A stretch of DNA of 64,000 nucleotides from Streptomyces agglomeratus (lineage in GTDB: Bacteria > Actinomycetota > Actinomycetes > Streptomycetales > Streptomycetaceae). This document shows, piece by piece, positions 9,314 to 17,910 of the stretch. Position 1 is the stretch's first letter; each line of letters begins with the position of its first letter. A program made the position numbers and the translations under genes. Below the pieces are notes generated by a model. It ran no database searches. It saw only the letters and a list, made by a program, of their open reading frames with translations, and was not told where the DNA came from. The stretch covers positions 2,233,001 to 2,297,000 of the forward strand of contig NZ_MEHJ01000001.1 in the NCBI RefSeq assembly GCF_001746415.1, given 5' to 3'.

Positions 9314-9832
9314 TCAGTCGGCGGCAGCGGCGGGCACGGGGACCTCGGGGGTCACGCCGGGCCCGCAGTCGCAATCACTTACGGGTGGCCGCTCTTCGCG
9401 GAGCTCCGCGATGGCGGCCTCGAAGTCTTCGAGTGAATCGAACGCCCGGTACACGGACGCGAAGCGCAGGTACGCGACAAGATCGAGTTCCCGCAACGGG
9501 CCGAGTATGGCCAGCCCCACGTCGTGGGTGGTCAGCTCGGCGCTCCCGGTGGCGCGCACCGCCTCTTCGACCCGCTGGCCGAGCTGGGCGAGGGCGTCCT
9601 CGGTGACCGGCCGCCCCTGGCACGCCTTGCGCACGCCGGAGATGACCTTGGTACGGCTGAAGGGTTCGGTGACACCACTGCGCTTGATCACCATCAGCGA
9701 GGCGGTCTCCACCGTCGTGAAACGGCGGGAGCAGTCGGGGCACTGACGGCGCCTGCGGATCGACGTTCCGTCGTCGGTGGTGCGACTGTCGACGACGCGG
9801 CTGTCGGGGTGCCTACAGAAGGGGCAGTGCAT
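9314..9832 (-). CDS. nrdR: Transcriptional repressor NrdR
   Basis: Zinc-ribbon/ATP-cone repressor of ribonucleotide reductase genes that senses (d)ATP. In 172 residues it shows CPFC at 3-6 and CPDC at 31-34 forming the zinc ribbon, RRRRQCP with the DNA-contacting arginines, then the ATP-cone domain ([16 protein letters not shown] onward). The ATG at 9832 follows AAGGAGG by 10 bp, which fixes the start. The C-terminal tail (CDCGPGV then Ala/Pro) is variable in the family. It is co-oriented with nrdJ, and two palindromes at 9954-9966 and 9988-9997 are candidate operators, suggesting autoregulation. Confidence 0.97.
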   Translation of the reverse strand: MHCPFCRHPDSRVVDSRTTDDGTSIRRRRQCPDCSRRFTTVETASLMVIKRSGVTEPFSRTKVISGVRKACQGRPVTEDALAQLGQRVEEAVRATGSAELTTHDVGLAILGPLRELDLVAYLRFASVYRAFDSLEDFEAAIAELREERPPVSDCDCGPGVTPEVPVPAAAAD

Positions 9833-9953
9833 GGATCCCAACCCTCCTTCACAGCACGACTGAATAGCTTCGCCGGCCCCATCAGGGGCCCTTCGAAGCG
9901 GTCACCAGCATAGGTGATGGGAGGGCTCTCGACCGACCGGGGGCCCACTTGGA

Positions 9954-9997
9954 CCACAACTTGTGGGTTGCTGTAGCCATACGACTACTAGATCTAG
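9954..9997 (-). promoter_or_regulatory. Candidate pair of NrdR boxes upstream of nrdR-nrdJ
   Basis: Two palindromes sit about 120-165 bp upstream of nrdR. One is a perfect 13-mer CCACAACTTGTGG (9954-9966); the other is CTAGATCTAG (9988-9997), which fits the central part of the NrdR-box consensus (C-W-A-N-A-T-N-T-W-G). Their centres are 32-33 bp apart, close to three helical turns. The first has an odd-length centre and is the weaker match. Confidence 0.55.
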
Positions 9998-10222
9998 GGT
10001 CCGGGCGCTTTTTCTGCACTTCGCGCGTGTCGCAGCGCCCACGGAGCCCCGGCCCCCGCCGCGACCCCCGGCCCACCGCGCGGCCGACACGCGGGCGGCA
10101 CCCCGCCAGCCCTCCGCCCGACCGCGAAGGTTACCGTAATGGCCCGAATTGCCATTCGGCTCAAAACGGCTCCTCATACACCCCGCTGTACGTTCGAGAA
10201 AGGCATTCCCCGCTTTTTCACT

Positions 10223-10236
10223 CGAACGTGTGTTTG
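10223..10236 (+). promoter_or_regulatory. LexA (SOS) box upstream of lexA
   Basis: CGAACGTGTGTTTG matches the actinobacterial/Gram-positive SOS box CGAAC-N4-GTTYG at all ten defined positions. It lies about 70 bp upstream of the lexA GTG start, as expected for autoregulation. Confidence 0.85.
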
Positions 10237-10304
10237 GCGCAACCTTTCGAAAGCAACTACCGTTGTCCAAACCAGGGAGAGAGAACATCTCGAGAGGGGC
10301 CGAC

Positions 10305-11090
10305 GTGACCACCACCGCCGACAGTGCAACTATCACTGCCCAGGACCGATCCCAGAGCCGACTCGAGCCGGTGCATGCCATGAATGAAGCAGCCACAAAC
10401 CCCGAGGGGCCCAAGCCCTCACGCTCGCTGCCCGGCCGGCCTCCAGGAATCCGGGCGGACAGTTCCGGCCTCACTGATCGGCAGCGACGGGTCATCGAGG
10501 TCATCAGGGACTCGGTGCAACGGCGAGGATACCCGCCGTCCATGCGCGAGATCGGTCAGGCGGTGGGCCTCTCCAGCACCTCTTCCGTGGCCCACCAGCT
10601 GATGGCTCTCGAGCGCAAGGGCTTCCTGCGCCGTGACCCGCACCGCCCCCGGGCGTACGAGGTGCGGGGTTCGGACCAGCCGAGCACCCAGCCCACCGAC
10701 ACGGCCGGCAAGCCCGCCGCGTCGTACGTCCCGCTCGTCGGCCGGATCGCGGCCGGCGGACCGATCCTCGCCGAGGAGTCCGTGGAGGACGTCTTCCCGC
10801 TGCCCCGGCAGCTGGTGGGCGACGGCGAACTGTTCGTCCTCAAGGTCGTCGGTGACTCCATGATCGAGGCGGCGATCTGCGACGGCGACTGGGTGACGGT
10901 CCGCCGCCAGCCGGTCGCGGAGAACGGCGACATCGTGGCCGCGATGCTGGACGGTGAAGCCACGGTGAAGCGGTTCAAGCGCGAGGACGGCCACGTGTGG
11001 CTGCTCCCGCACAACGCCGCCTACCAGCCCATCCCCGGCGACGAGGCGACCATCCTCGGCAAGGTCGTCGCCGTCCTGCGGCGGGTCTGA
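10305..11090 (+). CDS. lexA: LexA, SOS-response repressor/autoprotease
   Basis: Represses DNA-damage genes and is inactivated by RecA-stimulated self-cleavage. The winged-helix DNA-binding domain ([35 protein letters not shown] split over residues ~58-93) is followed by the S24 peptidase domain. The Ala-Gly cleavage site is in GRIAAGGP, the nucleophile Ser in VVGDSMIEA and the Lys in [10 protein letters not shown] chose GTG 10305, preceded by GAGAGGGG, giving 261 residues beginning MTTTADSAT. An ATG at 10380 (MNEAATNP) would give 236 residues and is a real alternative, since the first ~55 residues are poorly conserved outside Streptomyces. Divergent from nrdR, convergent with the DinG-type helicase. 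Confidence 0.96.
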   Translation: MTTTADSATITAQDRSQSRLEPVHAMNEAATNPEGPKPSRSLPGRPPGIRADSSGLTDRQRRVIEVIRDSVQRRGYPPSMREIGQAVGLSSTSSVAHQLMALERKGFLRRDPHRPRAYEVRGSDQPSTQPTDTAGKPAASYVPLVGRIAAGGPILAEESVEDVFPLPRQLVGDGELFVLKVVGDSMIEAAICDGDWVTVRRQPVAENGDIVAAMLDGEATVKRFKREDGHVWLLPHNAAYQPIPGDEATILGKVVAVLRRV

Positions 11091-11109
11091 CGCCCGCCGG
11101 TCACAGACC

Positions 11110-11146
11110 GGGCCCCTGGAACCCACTGCGCCGGTTCCGGGGGCCC
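11110..11146 (+). terminator. Terminator between lexA and the DinG-type helicase
   Basis: A 14-bp inverted repeat with one G-T wobble (arms 11110-11123 and 11133-11146, loop of 9) lies 20 bp past the lexA stop and about 30 bp before the end of the convergent helicase gene. It probably works for both. Confidence 0.75.
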
Positions 11147-11174
11147 GCTGCGTTGCGCGGCCGGCCCCGCCCCG

Positions 11175-13145
11175 CTACTTCCCGTCCGCCTCGGCCGCGG
11201 CGTTGATCGCGGCGAGCGAGCGGCGTACCTGGTTGCGGTCCGTGGTGTACCAGAAGTCGGGCAGGGAAGCCCGTAGGTAGCTGCCGTAGCGGGCATTCGC
11301 CAGCCGCGGGTCGAGCACGGCGACGACGCCGCGGTCCCCCATGGCCCGTACGAGCCGTCCTGCGCCCTGGGCCATCAGCAGCGCCGCATGGGTGGCCGCG
11401 ACGGCCATGAAGCCGTTGCCACCGGCTTCCTCGACCGCCTTCTGCCGGGCGCTCATCAGCGGGTCGTCGGGCCTCGGGAACGGGATGCGGTCCATGACGA
11501 CCAGCTGGCAGCTCGGCCCCGGCACATCGACGCCCTGCCAGAGCGACAGCGTTCCGAACAGACACGTCTTGGGGTCGGCCGCGAACGACTTGATCAGCTC
11601 GCCCAGCGTTTCCTCGCCCTGGAGCAGGATCGGCATGTCGAACCTGCCGCGCAGCTCCTCGGCCGCCTCCTTCGCCGCCCGCATGGAGGAGAAAAGACCC
11701 AGCGTGCGGCCTCCGGCAGCCTCGACCAGTTCCGCGAGCTCGTCCATCATGTCGCCCCGCGAACCCTGGCGGCCCGGCGTGGCGAGCTGGCGGGCGACGT
11801 ACAGGATGCCCTGCTTCGGGTAGTCGAAGGGCGAGCCGACGTCCAGGCCCTTCCAGACCGGCACGTCGTCGCCCTCCGTGCCCTCGGGCGAGAGGCCGAG
11901 CGAGGCGCCGACGCCGTTGAAGTCGCCGCCGAGCTTGAGCGTCGCGGAGGTCAGAACGACGGAACGCTCACTGAAGAGCTTCTCGCGCAGCAGCCCCGAC
12001 ACGGAAAGCGGGGCGACGCGCAGGGAGGCCCCGTAACGCTCGTGCCGCTCGCACCAGACCACGTCGTACTCGGAACCGTTCGCGATCCGCTCCGCGACGC
12101 TGTGGACGGACTCCACGGCCGCCAGCGCCTGCTTGCGTACCGCGTCCTCGTCCTGGACGGCCTTGTCGCGGGTCGAGCCGATGGCCGAGATGACGTTGCG
12201 AGCGGCGTCCCGCAGCGCCATGAGGGCGTACCCAAGATCCTCCGGGACCTCTTCGAGGCGCCCGGGGAGCGCCAGCTCCATCAGCCGCTCGAAGGACTCG
12301 GCGGCCGTCTGGAGCTCGTCGGCGACCTTCTCGTTCACGAGCTTGGCCGCGCGGCGCACCGCCCGGTTGACCTGCCCGGGGCTGAGCTCACCGGTCGCCA
12401 CGCCGGTCACCCGGGAGACCAGTTCGTGCGCCTCGTCGACGATCAGCACCTCGTGCTGCGGGAGCACCGGGGCGCCCTCGATGGCGTCGATGGCGAGGAG
12501 CGCGTGGTTGGTCACGACGACATCGGCGAGCTTGGCGCGCTCGCGGGCCGCCTCGGCGAAGCATTCCGCTCCGTACGCGCATTTCGACGCGCCGAGGCAT
12601 TCGCGCGACGAGACCGACACCTGGGCCCAAGCCCGGTCGGAGACTCCGGGGGTGAGATCGTCGCGGTCGCCCGTGTCCGTCTCGTCGGCCCAGTCGCGCA
12701 TGCGCAGCAGATCCTGGCCGAGCTTGCTGGTCGGGGCGGCGGCTTCGAACTGGTCGAAGAGGCCGTCCTCCTCTTCCTGCGGTACGCCCTCGTGGAGCCG
12801 GTGCAGGCAAAGGTAGTTCGACCGCCCCTTGAGCATGGCGAACTCGGGGCGCCGGCGCAGCAGCGGATGCAGCGCCTCGACCGTACGCGGAAGATCACGC
12901 TCCACGAGCTGGCGCTGGAGGGCCAGGGTCGCCGTCGCCACGACGACACGCTCGCCGTGGGCCAGAGCCGGGACCAGGTAGCCGAGGGACTTTCCGGTGC
13001 CGGTGCCGGCCTGGACGAGCAGGTGGGCGTTGTCGTCGATGGCTCCGGCCACGGCCTCGGTCATGGCGACCTGGCCGGGCCGCTCCGTGCCGCCGACGGC
13101 GGTGACGGCGGCATGGAGGAGCTCGGGGAGTGAGGGCTTCGTCAT
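11175..13145 (-). CDS. DinG/XPD-type ATP-dependent DNA helicase with Fe-S cluster
   Basis: Superfamily 2 helicase of 656 residues, a 5'-3' DNA helicase type used in repair and R-loop or secondary-structure removal. Walker A is QAGTGTGKS at 45-53 and the Walker B box is DEAH at 237-240. Between them lie four cysteines (113, 183, 189, 195) spaced like the XPD/DinG iron-sulfur domain. Motif VI region is QGAGRLVRAMGDRGVVAVLDPR near residue 600. The upstream Q-motif-like RPGQVAMTEAV is at 22-32. Being next to lexA suggests a DNA-damage role, but I see no LexA box in its promoter. Chosen start is the ATG at 13145. Confidence 0.93.
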   Translation of the reverse strand: MTKPSLPELLHAAVTAVGGTERPGQVAMTEAVAGAIDDNAHLLVQAGTGTGKSLGYLVPALAHGERVVVATATLALQRQLVERDLPRTVEALHPLLRRRPEFAMLKGRSNYLCLHRLHEGVPQEEEDGLFDQFEAAAPTSKLGQDLLRMRDWADETDTGDRDDLTPGVSDRAWAQVSVSSRECLGASKCAYGAECFAEAARERAKLADVVVTNHALLAIDAIEGAPVLPQHEVLIVDEAHELVSRVTGVATGELSPGQVNRAVRRAAKLVNEKVADELQTAAESFERLMELALPGRLEEVPEDLGYALMALRDAARNVISAIGSTRDKAVQDEDAVRKQALAAVESVHSVAERIANGSEYDVVWCERHERYGASLRVAPLSVSGLLREKLFSERSVVLTSATLKLGGDFNGVGASLGLSPEGTEGDDVPVWKGLDVGSPFDYPKQGILYVARQLATPGRQGSRGDMMDELAELVEAAGGRTLGLFSSMRAAKEAAEELRGRFDMPILLQGEETLGELIKSFAADPKTCLFGTLSLWQGVDVPGPSCQLVVMDRIPFPRPDDPLMSARQKAVEEAGGNGFMAVAATHAALLMAQGAGRLVRAMGDRGVVAVLDPRLANARYGSYLRASLPDFWYTTDRNQVRRSLAAINAAAEADGK

Positions 13146-13200
13146 AGCCCGTCCAGCCTACGGGGCACCACTGACAACCCGGGTCACAGCGACGGCGGCG

Positions 13201-15114
13201 TCAGGAAAGGTGGAGCGGGTTCGGAACGGTCCCGTGGACCGCGGCGTGCGGGCGGGTGGAGCGGTCGCGGTAGCCGTCGAGGTGCAGGCGATTGCGGTTG
13301 AGGCAGAGGCGCTCGATCCGCGGGGTGAGCAGATCGAAGATCTCGAACCGGTCCTTGAGCTCGGGGAAGCGGGCCTGGTGCCGGAGAATTTCTGCCCGTA
13401 CGAGTGACCAGAATTCGTTCTCGGGAACGTCCAGTTGCTCTTCGCACAGGGGCGCCAGATATCGGAACACACCCACGAACAGACCGGAATGAATGAACTG
13501 CGTGAGAAAGGCGGGCGGCTCGGTGAGCAGGACGTCGCGCACGTCGTCGGGCATGGTGTCGTGCTCGGGCAGCGGCTGCGCGCTCACGTTGACGTCGTCC
13601 ACGAAGTCCTTGATCGCCAGGCGCACCGGGATGTCCTGGTCGTCGAAGACGACGATGGCGTTCTCTCCGTGCGGTGAGAAGACGGTGCCGTAGCGGTACA
13701 GGAAGTGCAGCAGCGGCGGAAGCATCGCGGCGAAGAGACGCTGGAGCCAGACGGACGGAGCCAGTCCGGAGCGGGCGACGAGTTCCGCCGCGAAGGCGCG
13801 TCCCGCGGGGTCCGTGTGGAGCAGGGAGGCCAGCGTACGGGCGCGTTCGCCGGGGGCCAGCCGCCCCGTGAGCGGCTCGCGCCAGATCGCGCCCAGCAGC
13901 TCCTTGTACTGGTACGGCACCTCGGGCAGGGAGTCGTACAAGGGGTGCTCGACGGCGACGGAGGCGACCTCGCCCAGGAGGATCACTCCGCACTCGTCGC
14001 GCAGGAAGGGGTCCGCGTCCCGCAGTCCGTGCACCCAGGAGGTCACGGCGGGCGCCGCGAGGGTGCGCTCGGTGGGCAGTCCGCGCCAGACCAGCGTGTT
14101 CAGGACGGCGAGCGGCAGCTTGACCGTGTGCCGGTCGGGCCGACTCGTATTGAGGAACGTACGGATGGACTGCTGCGGCAGCCGTACGTCGCCGTCGGTG
14201 GGCAGCGGAACGATGGCGTCCCGGGCTACGGCGGGCGCGAAGAGCGGCAGGACCACCTCGTCCCACTGCCAGGGGTGCACGGGCAGGTAGAGGTACCGCT
14301 CGGGGTTCAGGCCGCGGGCGCGGAGTGCGGCGGCGAACGTCTCGCGGGTGGCGTCGTCGAGCTCGCGCGCGTAGAGGCGCTCGGGCGTGGCGAGTAAGGG
14401 CACTCCGCGGTAGCCGGCGATCTCGGTGCTGACGGCGATCCAGGGCAGGGTGGCCGGTGTGCGCGCTTCGGGCGCCCAGCGGGCGGTGTCGGTGGCGGAG
14501 AAGCCGAGGCGGCCCTTGTTGAGGACGAGCCAGGGGTGGCCGGTCTGATGGCCTTCGAGTTCCGCGTACCCGAGGTCGGCGAGGTCCGCGGCGGACACGG
14601 CCGTGTGGTCGAGGCGGGCGTCGGCGGCCAGGGTGGCGCCGAGCTCGCGGATGAGGTGGCCGAGGGTGGGCCCGTCGAGTTCGAGGAGGCGGCGGGCGAG
14701 GATCAGGAAGCGCAGGGGGTCGCCGAAGGGCCGGCCCGCAACGTCGGCACCGGCATCGGCGTCCGTGTCGCTGTGGCTGTGGCTGTCGCTGTCGCTGCTG
14801 TCACTGCCGCTGCCCGCCTCGGTGCCGGCGTCGCGCTCGTGGAGTTCGATCGTCTCGGGCATCACGCGCCAGCTGCCGTAGGCGCCGCGCCGCGCCCGGA
14901 ACGACAGTGATCCGCCGTCGTCGAGCAGGAGGGTGTGGCGGTCGCCGTCGCCGGGCTGCGGGACCGGCTCGATGATCTCCTCGTACGCGAACTCACTGAG
15001 CATCTTGGCGAGGAGGCGGCGGGCCGCCAGGTCCCAGGTGTCCGGTTTCAGCTCGGGCGGGGCGAGCAGCGGGAGCGAGTCCTCGAAGTCATGGGCGACG
15101 GCGGGCTTCGGCAC
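13201..15114 (-). CDS. NIS siderophore synthetase (IucA/IucC family), second copy
   Basis: NRPS-independent siderophore synthetase of 637 residues, which would adenylate a citrate or citrate-monoamide carboxylate and condense it with an amine or hydroxylamine. HPWQWDE near residue 279-285, KLPLAVLNTL near 330 and SPHGENAIVVFDD near 478 are the conserved ATP/substrate-binding stretches, and IKDFVDDVNVS follows. The C-terminal half continues with the usual FerritIn-like reductase-type segment and ends NPLHLS. It resembles the IucC/RhbF side of the family more than IucA, which I infer from the ENA/IKDF motifs only. Residues 95-126 are an unusual Ser/Asp/His-rich insert. Last gene of the operon, 60 bp after the acyltransferase. 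Confidence 0.9.
   Translation of the reverse strand: MPKPAVAHDFEDSLPLLAPPELKPDTWDLAARRLLAKMLSEFAYEEIIEPVPQPGDGDRHTLLLDDGGSLSFRARRGAYGSWRVMPETIELHERDAGTEAGSGSDSSDSDSHSHSDTDADAGADVAGRPFGDPLRFLILARRLLELDGPTLGHLIRELGATLAADARLDHTAVSAADLADLGYAELEGHQTGHPWLVLNKGRLGFSATDTARWAPEARTPATLPWIAVSTEIAGYRGVPLLATPERLYARELDDATRETFAAALRARGLNPERYLYLPVHPWQWDEVVLPLFAPAVARDAIVPLPTDGDVRLPQQSIRTFLNTSRPDRHTVKLPLAVLNTLVWRGLPTERTLAAPAVTSWVHGLRDADPFLRDECGVILLGEVASVAVEHPLYDSLPEVPYQYKELLGAIWREPLTGRLAPGERARTLASLLHTDPAGRAFAAELVARSGLAPSVWLQRLFAAMLPPLLHFLYRYGTVFSPHGENAIVVFDDQDIPVRLAIKDFVDDVNVSAQPLPEHDTMPDDVRDVLLTEPPAFLTQFIHSGLFVGVFRYLAPLCEEQLDVPENEFWSLVRAEILRHQARFPELKDRFEIFDLLTPRIERLCLNRNRLHLDGYRDRSTRPHAAVHGTVPNPLHLS
14737..14829 (-). 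repeat. Low-complexity Ser/Asp/His-coding tract inside NIS synthetase
   Basis: An in-frame run built from near-repeated TCN/GAC/CAC codons encodes a segment dominated by S, D and H (about residues 95-126). Its DNA is a simple imperfect hexamer-like repeat and differs from the flanking coding sequence. Confidence 0.75.
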
Positions 15115-15174
15115 GGGGACTCCTCCGGGTGGAACCCATTCGGGGCGAGCGGTGTATGAGAAGTAGCGGATCGT

Positions 15175-15930
15175 TCACAGCAGGTTTCGCAGGGCGCGCT
15201 CGCGGACCATGAGCGCGGCTCGCTTGTCGGGGAGGTCGAGTTCCGCGGAGAAGCGGAAGCCGGCCCCGAGGAAGGCGGAGACGGAGGGGGTGTTGCGAAG
15301 GTCGGGTTCGGCGACGACACGTGCGCAGGCGGGACGCCTGTCGAGTACGAGATCGGCGACGGCTCTGAGGAGGGTGGTGCCGAGGCCGCGGCCCCGGTCG
15401 GCGACGCCACCGACCAGGAGGTGGACGCCGGTGTCGTGCGGGCGCGCCGGGTAGTGGCGGGCCAGCGGGTCGAGGTCGGCGCGGTAGATCTCCCAGTAGC
15501 TCATCGGTACGCCGTCCAGTACGCCGAGACAGGGTGCGCTGCGGCCGTCACCGTCGAGCTGGGGGCGCAGGTGGGCGGCGGTCACGTCCTGCGGCCCTTC
15601 GAGTTCCCAGAAGGCGGCGACGGCCGGGTCGTTCATCCACTTGCTGATGAGCGGCAGGTCCCGCTCGATGCGTACGGGAACGAGCTGGAAGACGCCGGCG
15701 GAGGTGGTGAGCGGTCCCCAGTCGGCGGGGGTGTCGAGGAGGCCACCGGCCGGCCCGGGGGCGGTCACCGACGCGTCGTCGACAGGCCCAGAGGCCGTCA
15801 CCGGCCCGTCCCCACCGAACAGCGCGAGGAGTTCGTCGGTCAGGCGCAGGTCGAGGGTGTCCTCGGTGCTGGATCCGGCGCGGGGCGCGGAGTTGGTTCC
15901 TGCGTCGGTGCTCGCATCGGTGGGAGGCAC
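15175..15930 (-). CDS. GNAT-family N-acyltransferase of the NIS siderophore operon
   Basis: A 251-residue acyltransferase of the siderophore type (IucB/RhbD/MbtK-like, Acetyltransf_8). After an ~65-residue Ala/Thr/Pro-rich leader comes FQLVPVRIERDLPLISKWMND, the family's entry motif, then YWEIYRADLDPLARHYP, the acyl-CoA region VGGVADRGRGLGTTLLRAV (residues ~190-208) and EPDLRNTPSVSAFLGAGF. Such enzymes acylate a hydroxylamine or amine of diamine or lysine building blocks before NIS assembly. It lies between the two synthetases with gaps of 40 and 60 bp. The acyl donor is not deducible. GTG/ATG choices inside the leader leave the exact start uncertain. Confidence 0.88.
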   Translation of the reverse strand: MPPTDASTDAGTNSAPRAGSSTEDTLDLRLTDELLALFGGDGPVTASGPVDDASVTAPGPAGGLLDTPADWGPLTTSAGVFQLVPVRIERDLPLISKWMNDPAVAAFWELEGPQDVTAAHLRPQLDGDGRSAPCLGVLDGVPMSYWEIYRADLDPLARHYPARPHDTGVHLLVGGVADRGRGLGTTLLRAVADLVLDRRPACARVVAEPDLRNTPSVSAFLGAGFRFSAELDLPDKRAALMVRERALRNLL

Positions 15931-15970
15931 GGTGACGCTCCTCTCAGCAGGTCGGGTGGGACATGGTCCT

Positions 15971-17881
15971 TCAGGTGCGAAGGGGGTTGGCGATGGTGAC
16001 GTAGACGGACTGGGTGTCGACCGGGCCTTCGAGTTCGTCGAGGCCGTGCAGCCGGGTGAGCAGGTTGGCCTTGCAGCGGAGGCTGGGGGTTTCCAGGAGC
16101 TGGGCGGGCAGCGGAGAGCCCAGTGTGGTGCTCTTGCCCAGGAACTGGCGGAAGGCGGCGATCAGGACGCGTTCGTCGGCGAGCCGCTGGGCGCCGAACG
16201 CTCCGATCAGGCCGAGGACGTTGTTGATGCCGAGGTAGTAGGCGAAGCGTTCGTCGGTGACATCGTCGGGGACGAAGGTGTCGCTGGTGGCGCCGATCCC
16301 GGGCAGGCGGCGTTCGAGTGACGCGCGGTGGGATTCACGGAAGTAGTACCCCTGGTTGTCGCGGTAGCGGCCTCCGACGGGCCAGCCGTCGGGGTCGAGG
16401 AGGACCAGGGTGTTCTGCTGATGGGCTTCCAGTGCGACGCCTGCCGTGCCGTCCAGCCAGAACACCGGGCGTACGACGTGGTCGAGGTAGCGCAGGAACC
16501 ACTCGGCCGCGACGGCTCCGGTGGGCCGGCCGGTCCGGGCGGCGAGCCGGGCGACGACCTCGGCGAGGCGGGAGCGCATGCCGGTGCGGCCGGGCCAGGG
16601 GCGTGGGGCGGTGAGGCCGGCGATGCAGACGGCGTCGTCGCCGGGGCCGAACGGGTTGTGGCGCAGAAGGGCGTCGAGGCCGGGGACGGGTGCGCCGTCG
16701 GTCGTGTCCACGGCGAGCCATGCCGGGTCGCGGATGATGTCGAAGCCCGGGTGGGCGGCCTGCCATTCCTCGGCGAGTCCGGCACGCAGCAGCCGGTGGA
16801 CCTCGACGCCGCGGTGGAGTTCCTTGCGGAGGTTCTCGCGTCGGGAGTTGGTGATGCGTACCCCGAGCGAGAGCTTGAGCATGGCGGGCGAACCGGGGCG
16901 GTACACGGTGCGGACGGAGGAGGTGGGGTGCCAGGGGGCGCCGTGAGGACCGAGGTCGTGAAGGAGGCCCTGCTCCAGGAGCGCCGCCACGTCGGGCCGG
17001 TGCCGGAGTTCGCGCGCCTGCCAGGGGTGGAGCGGCAGCGGGACCGTGTGGTCGGGAAGGCGCAGGCCGTCGGCGAACCGGACGGCGAGCTGCTCGACGG
17101 GGACGGTGCGGCCGCGTTCCGTCCAGGCCGAGTCCGCGGCCAGTACGGACCGGTCGACGGCCATCCAGTGAAGCGGAAAGGAGCCGTACAACTCGGGTGA
17201 GTACAGCAGCGCTTCGGCGTCGGAGAGTCCCTCGCGGCTTTTCGGCGTGGGGTGCAGCGGGTGCCCGAGGAGAAGCGACTGTTCCGCGCCGAGGAACAGA
17301 TCTGCCTCTTCGGCCGGGCCGGGGTGTGCGCGCCGCTCGGTGATGAACCGGGCGGTTCGCCGGACCGAGTCCGCGACCCGCCCGACCAGGTCCGCTCCTT
17401 CGCGCTGCCCTGCCTCGCGGCCGAGAAGAGCGGCGACCGTGACGGCGTCGGCGGGCGGGGCCCCCTGGGGGCCGCCTTCCAGAGCCGGCATGCCGAAGCG
17501 GTGCCATCCGGTGGCCGACCAGTAGCGGACGGGGGCGAGCAGGGCGGTGCCGCTGGCGTCGAGCGGGATGCGGAGCACCGGTCCCAGGGGCCGGCCGAGG
17601 TCGTTCTCACGGACCCAGCAGCGCAGCAGGTTCTCGACGGCGGCGGCCTCTGCCGCCGCGTGCGGGTCCGGGTGGTCGAGAAGGTCTGTGGCGGTGCCCG
17701 CCGGCTGCGGGCGTGCGGCCGCGGCGGGAGTGCGCTGCTCCCCGTGGGCGCCGCTGCCCTTCTGCCGGGGCACCCTGGCCTCGTCGATCACGAGGCGGCT
17801 GTGCGGGGTGCCCTGTCCTCGGTCCTGGGTGGTGGGACGGTCTTCGGCCTCGGACGCATCGGGCGCGGGAGTGGTGTTCAC
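15971..17881 (-). CDS. NIS siderophore synthetase (IucA/IucC family), first copy
   Basis: A 636-residue NIS synthetase. Conserved blocks: HPLHPTPKSREG near residue 215 (the HP.HP.PK motif that binds nucleotide), LPLHPWQARELRH near 300, KLSLGVRITNSRREN near 349 and EAHQQNTLVLLD near 482. The first ~85 residues are a low-complexity leader. It differs clearly from the other synthetase of the operon, so the two are likely to act on different ends of citrate, as IucA/IucC or RhbC/RhbF do. The GTG start at 17881 is 29 bp after the aminotransferase stop. Substrate assignment is inference only. Confidence 0.9.
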   Translation of the reverse strand: MNTTPAPDASEAEDRPTTQDRGQGTPHSRLVIDEARVPRQKGSGAHGEQRTPAAAARPQPAGTATDLLDHPDPHAAAEAAAVENLLRCWVRENDLGRPLGPVLRIPLDASGTALLAPVRYWSATGWHRFGMPALEGGPQGAPPADAVTVAALLGREAGQREGADLVGRVADSVRRTARFITERRAHPGPAEEADLFLGAEQSLLLGHPLHPTPKSREGLSDAEALLYSPELYGSFPLHWMAVDRSVLAADSAWTERGRTVPVEQLAVRFADGLRLPDHTVPLPLHPWQARELRHRPDVAALLEQGLLHDLGPHGAPWHPTSSVRTVYRPGSPAMLKLSLGVRITNSRRENLRKELHRGVEVHRLLRAGLAEEWQAAHPGFDIIRDPAWLAVDTTDGAPVPGLDALLRHNPFGPGDDAVCIAGLTAPRPWPGRTGMRSRLAEVVARLAARTGRPTGAVAAEWFLRYLDHVVRPVFWLDGTAGVALEAHQQNTLVLLDPDGWPVGGRYRDNQGYYFRESHRASLERRLPGIGATSDTFVPDDVTDERFAYYLGINNVLGLIGAFGAQRLADERVLIAAFRQFLGKSTTLGSPLPAQLLETPSLRCKANLLTRLHGLDELEGPVDTQSVYVTIANPLRT

Positions 17882-17910
17882 GGGAGGCTTCCTTGGGACG
17901 AGGTCCGGGG

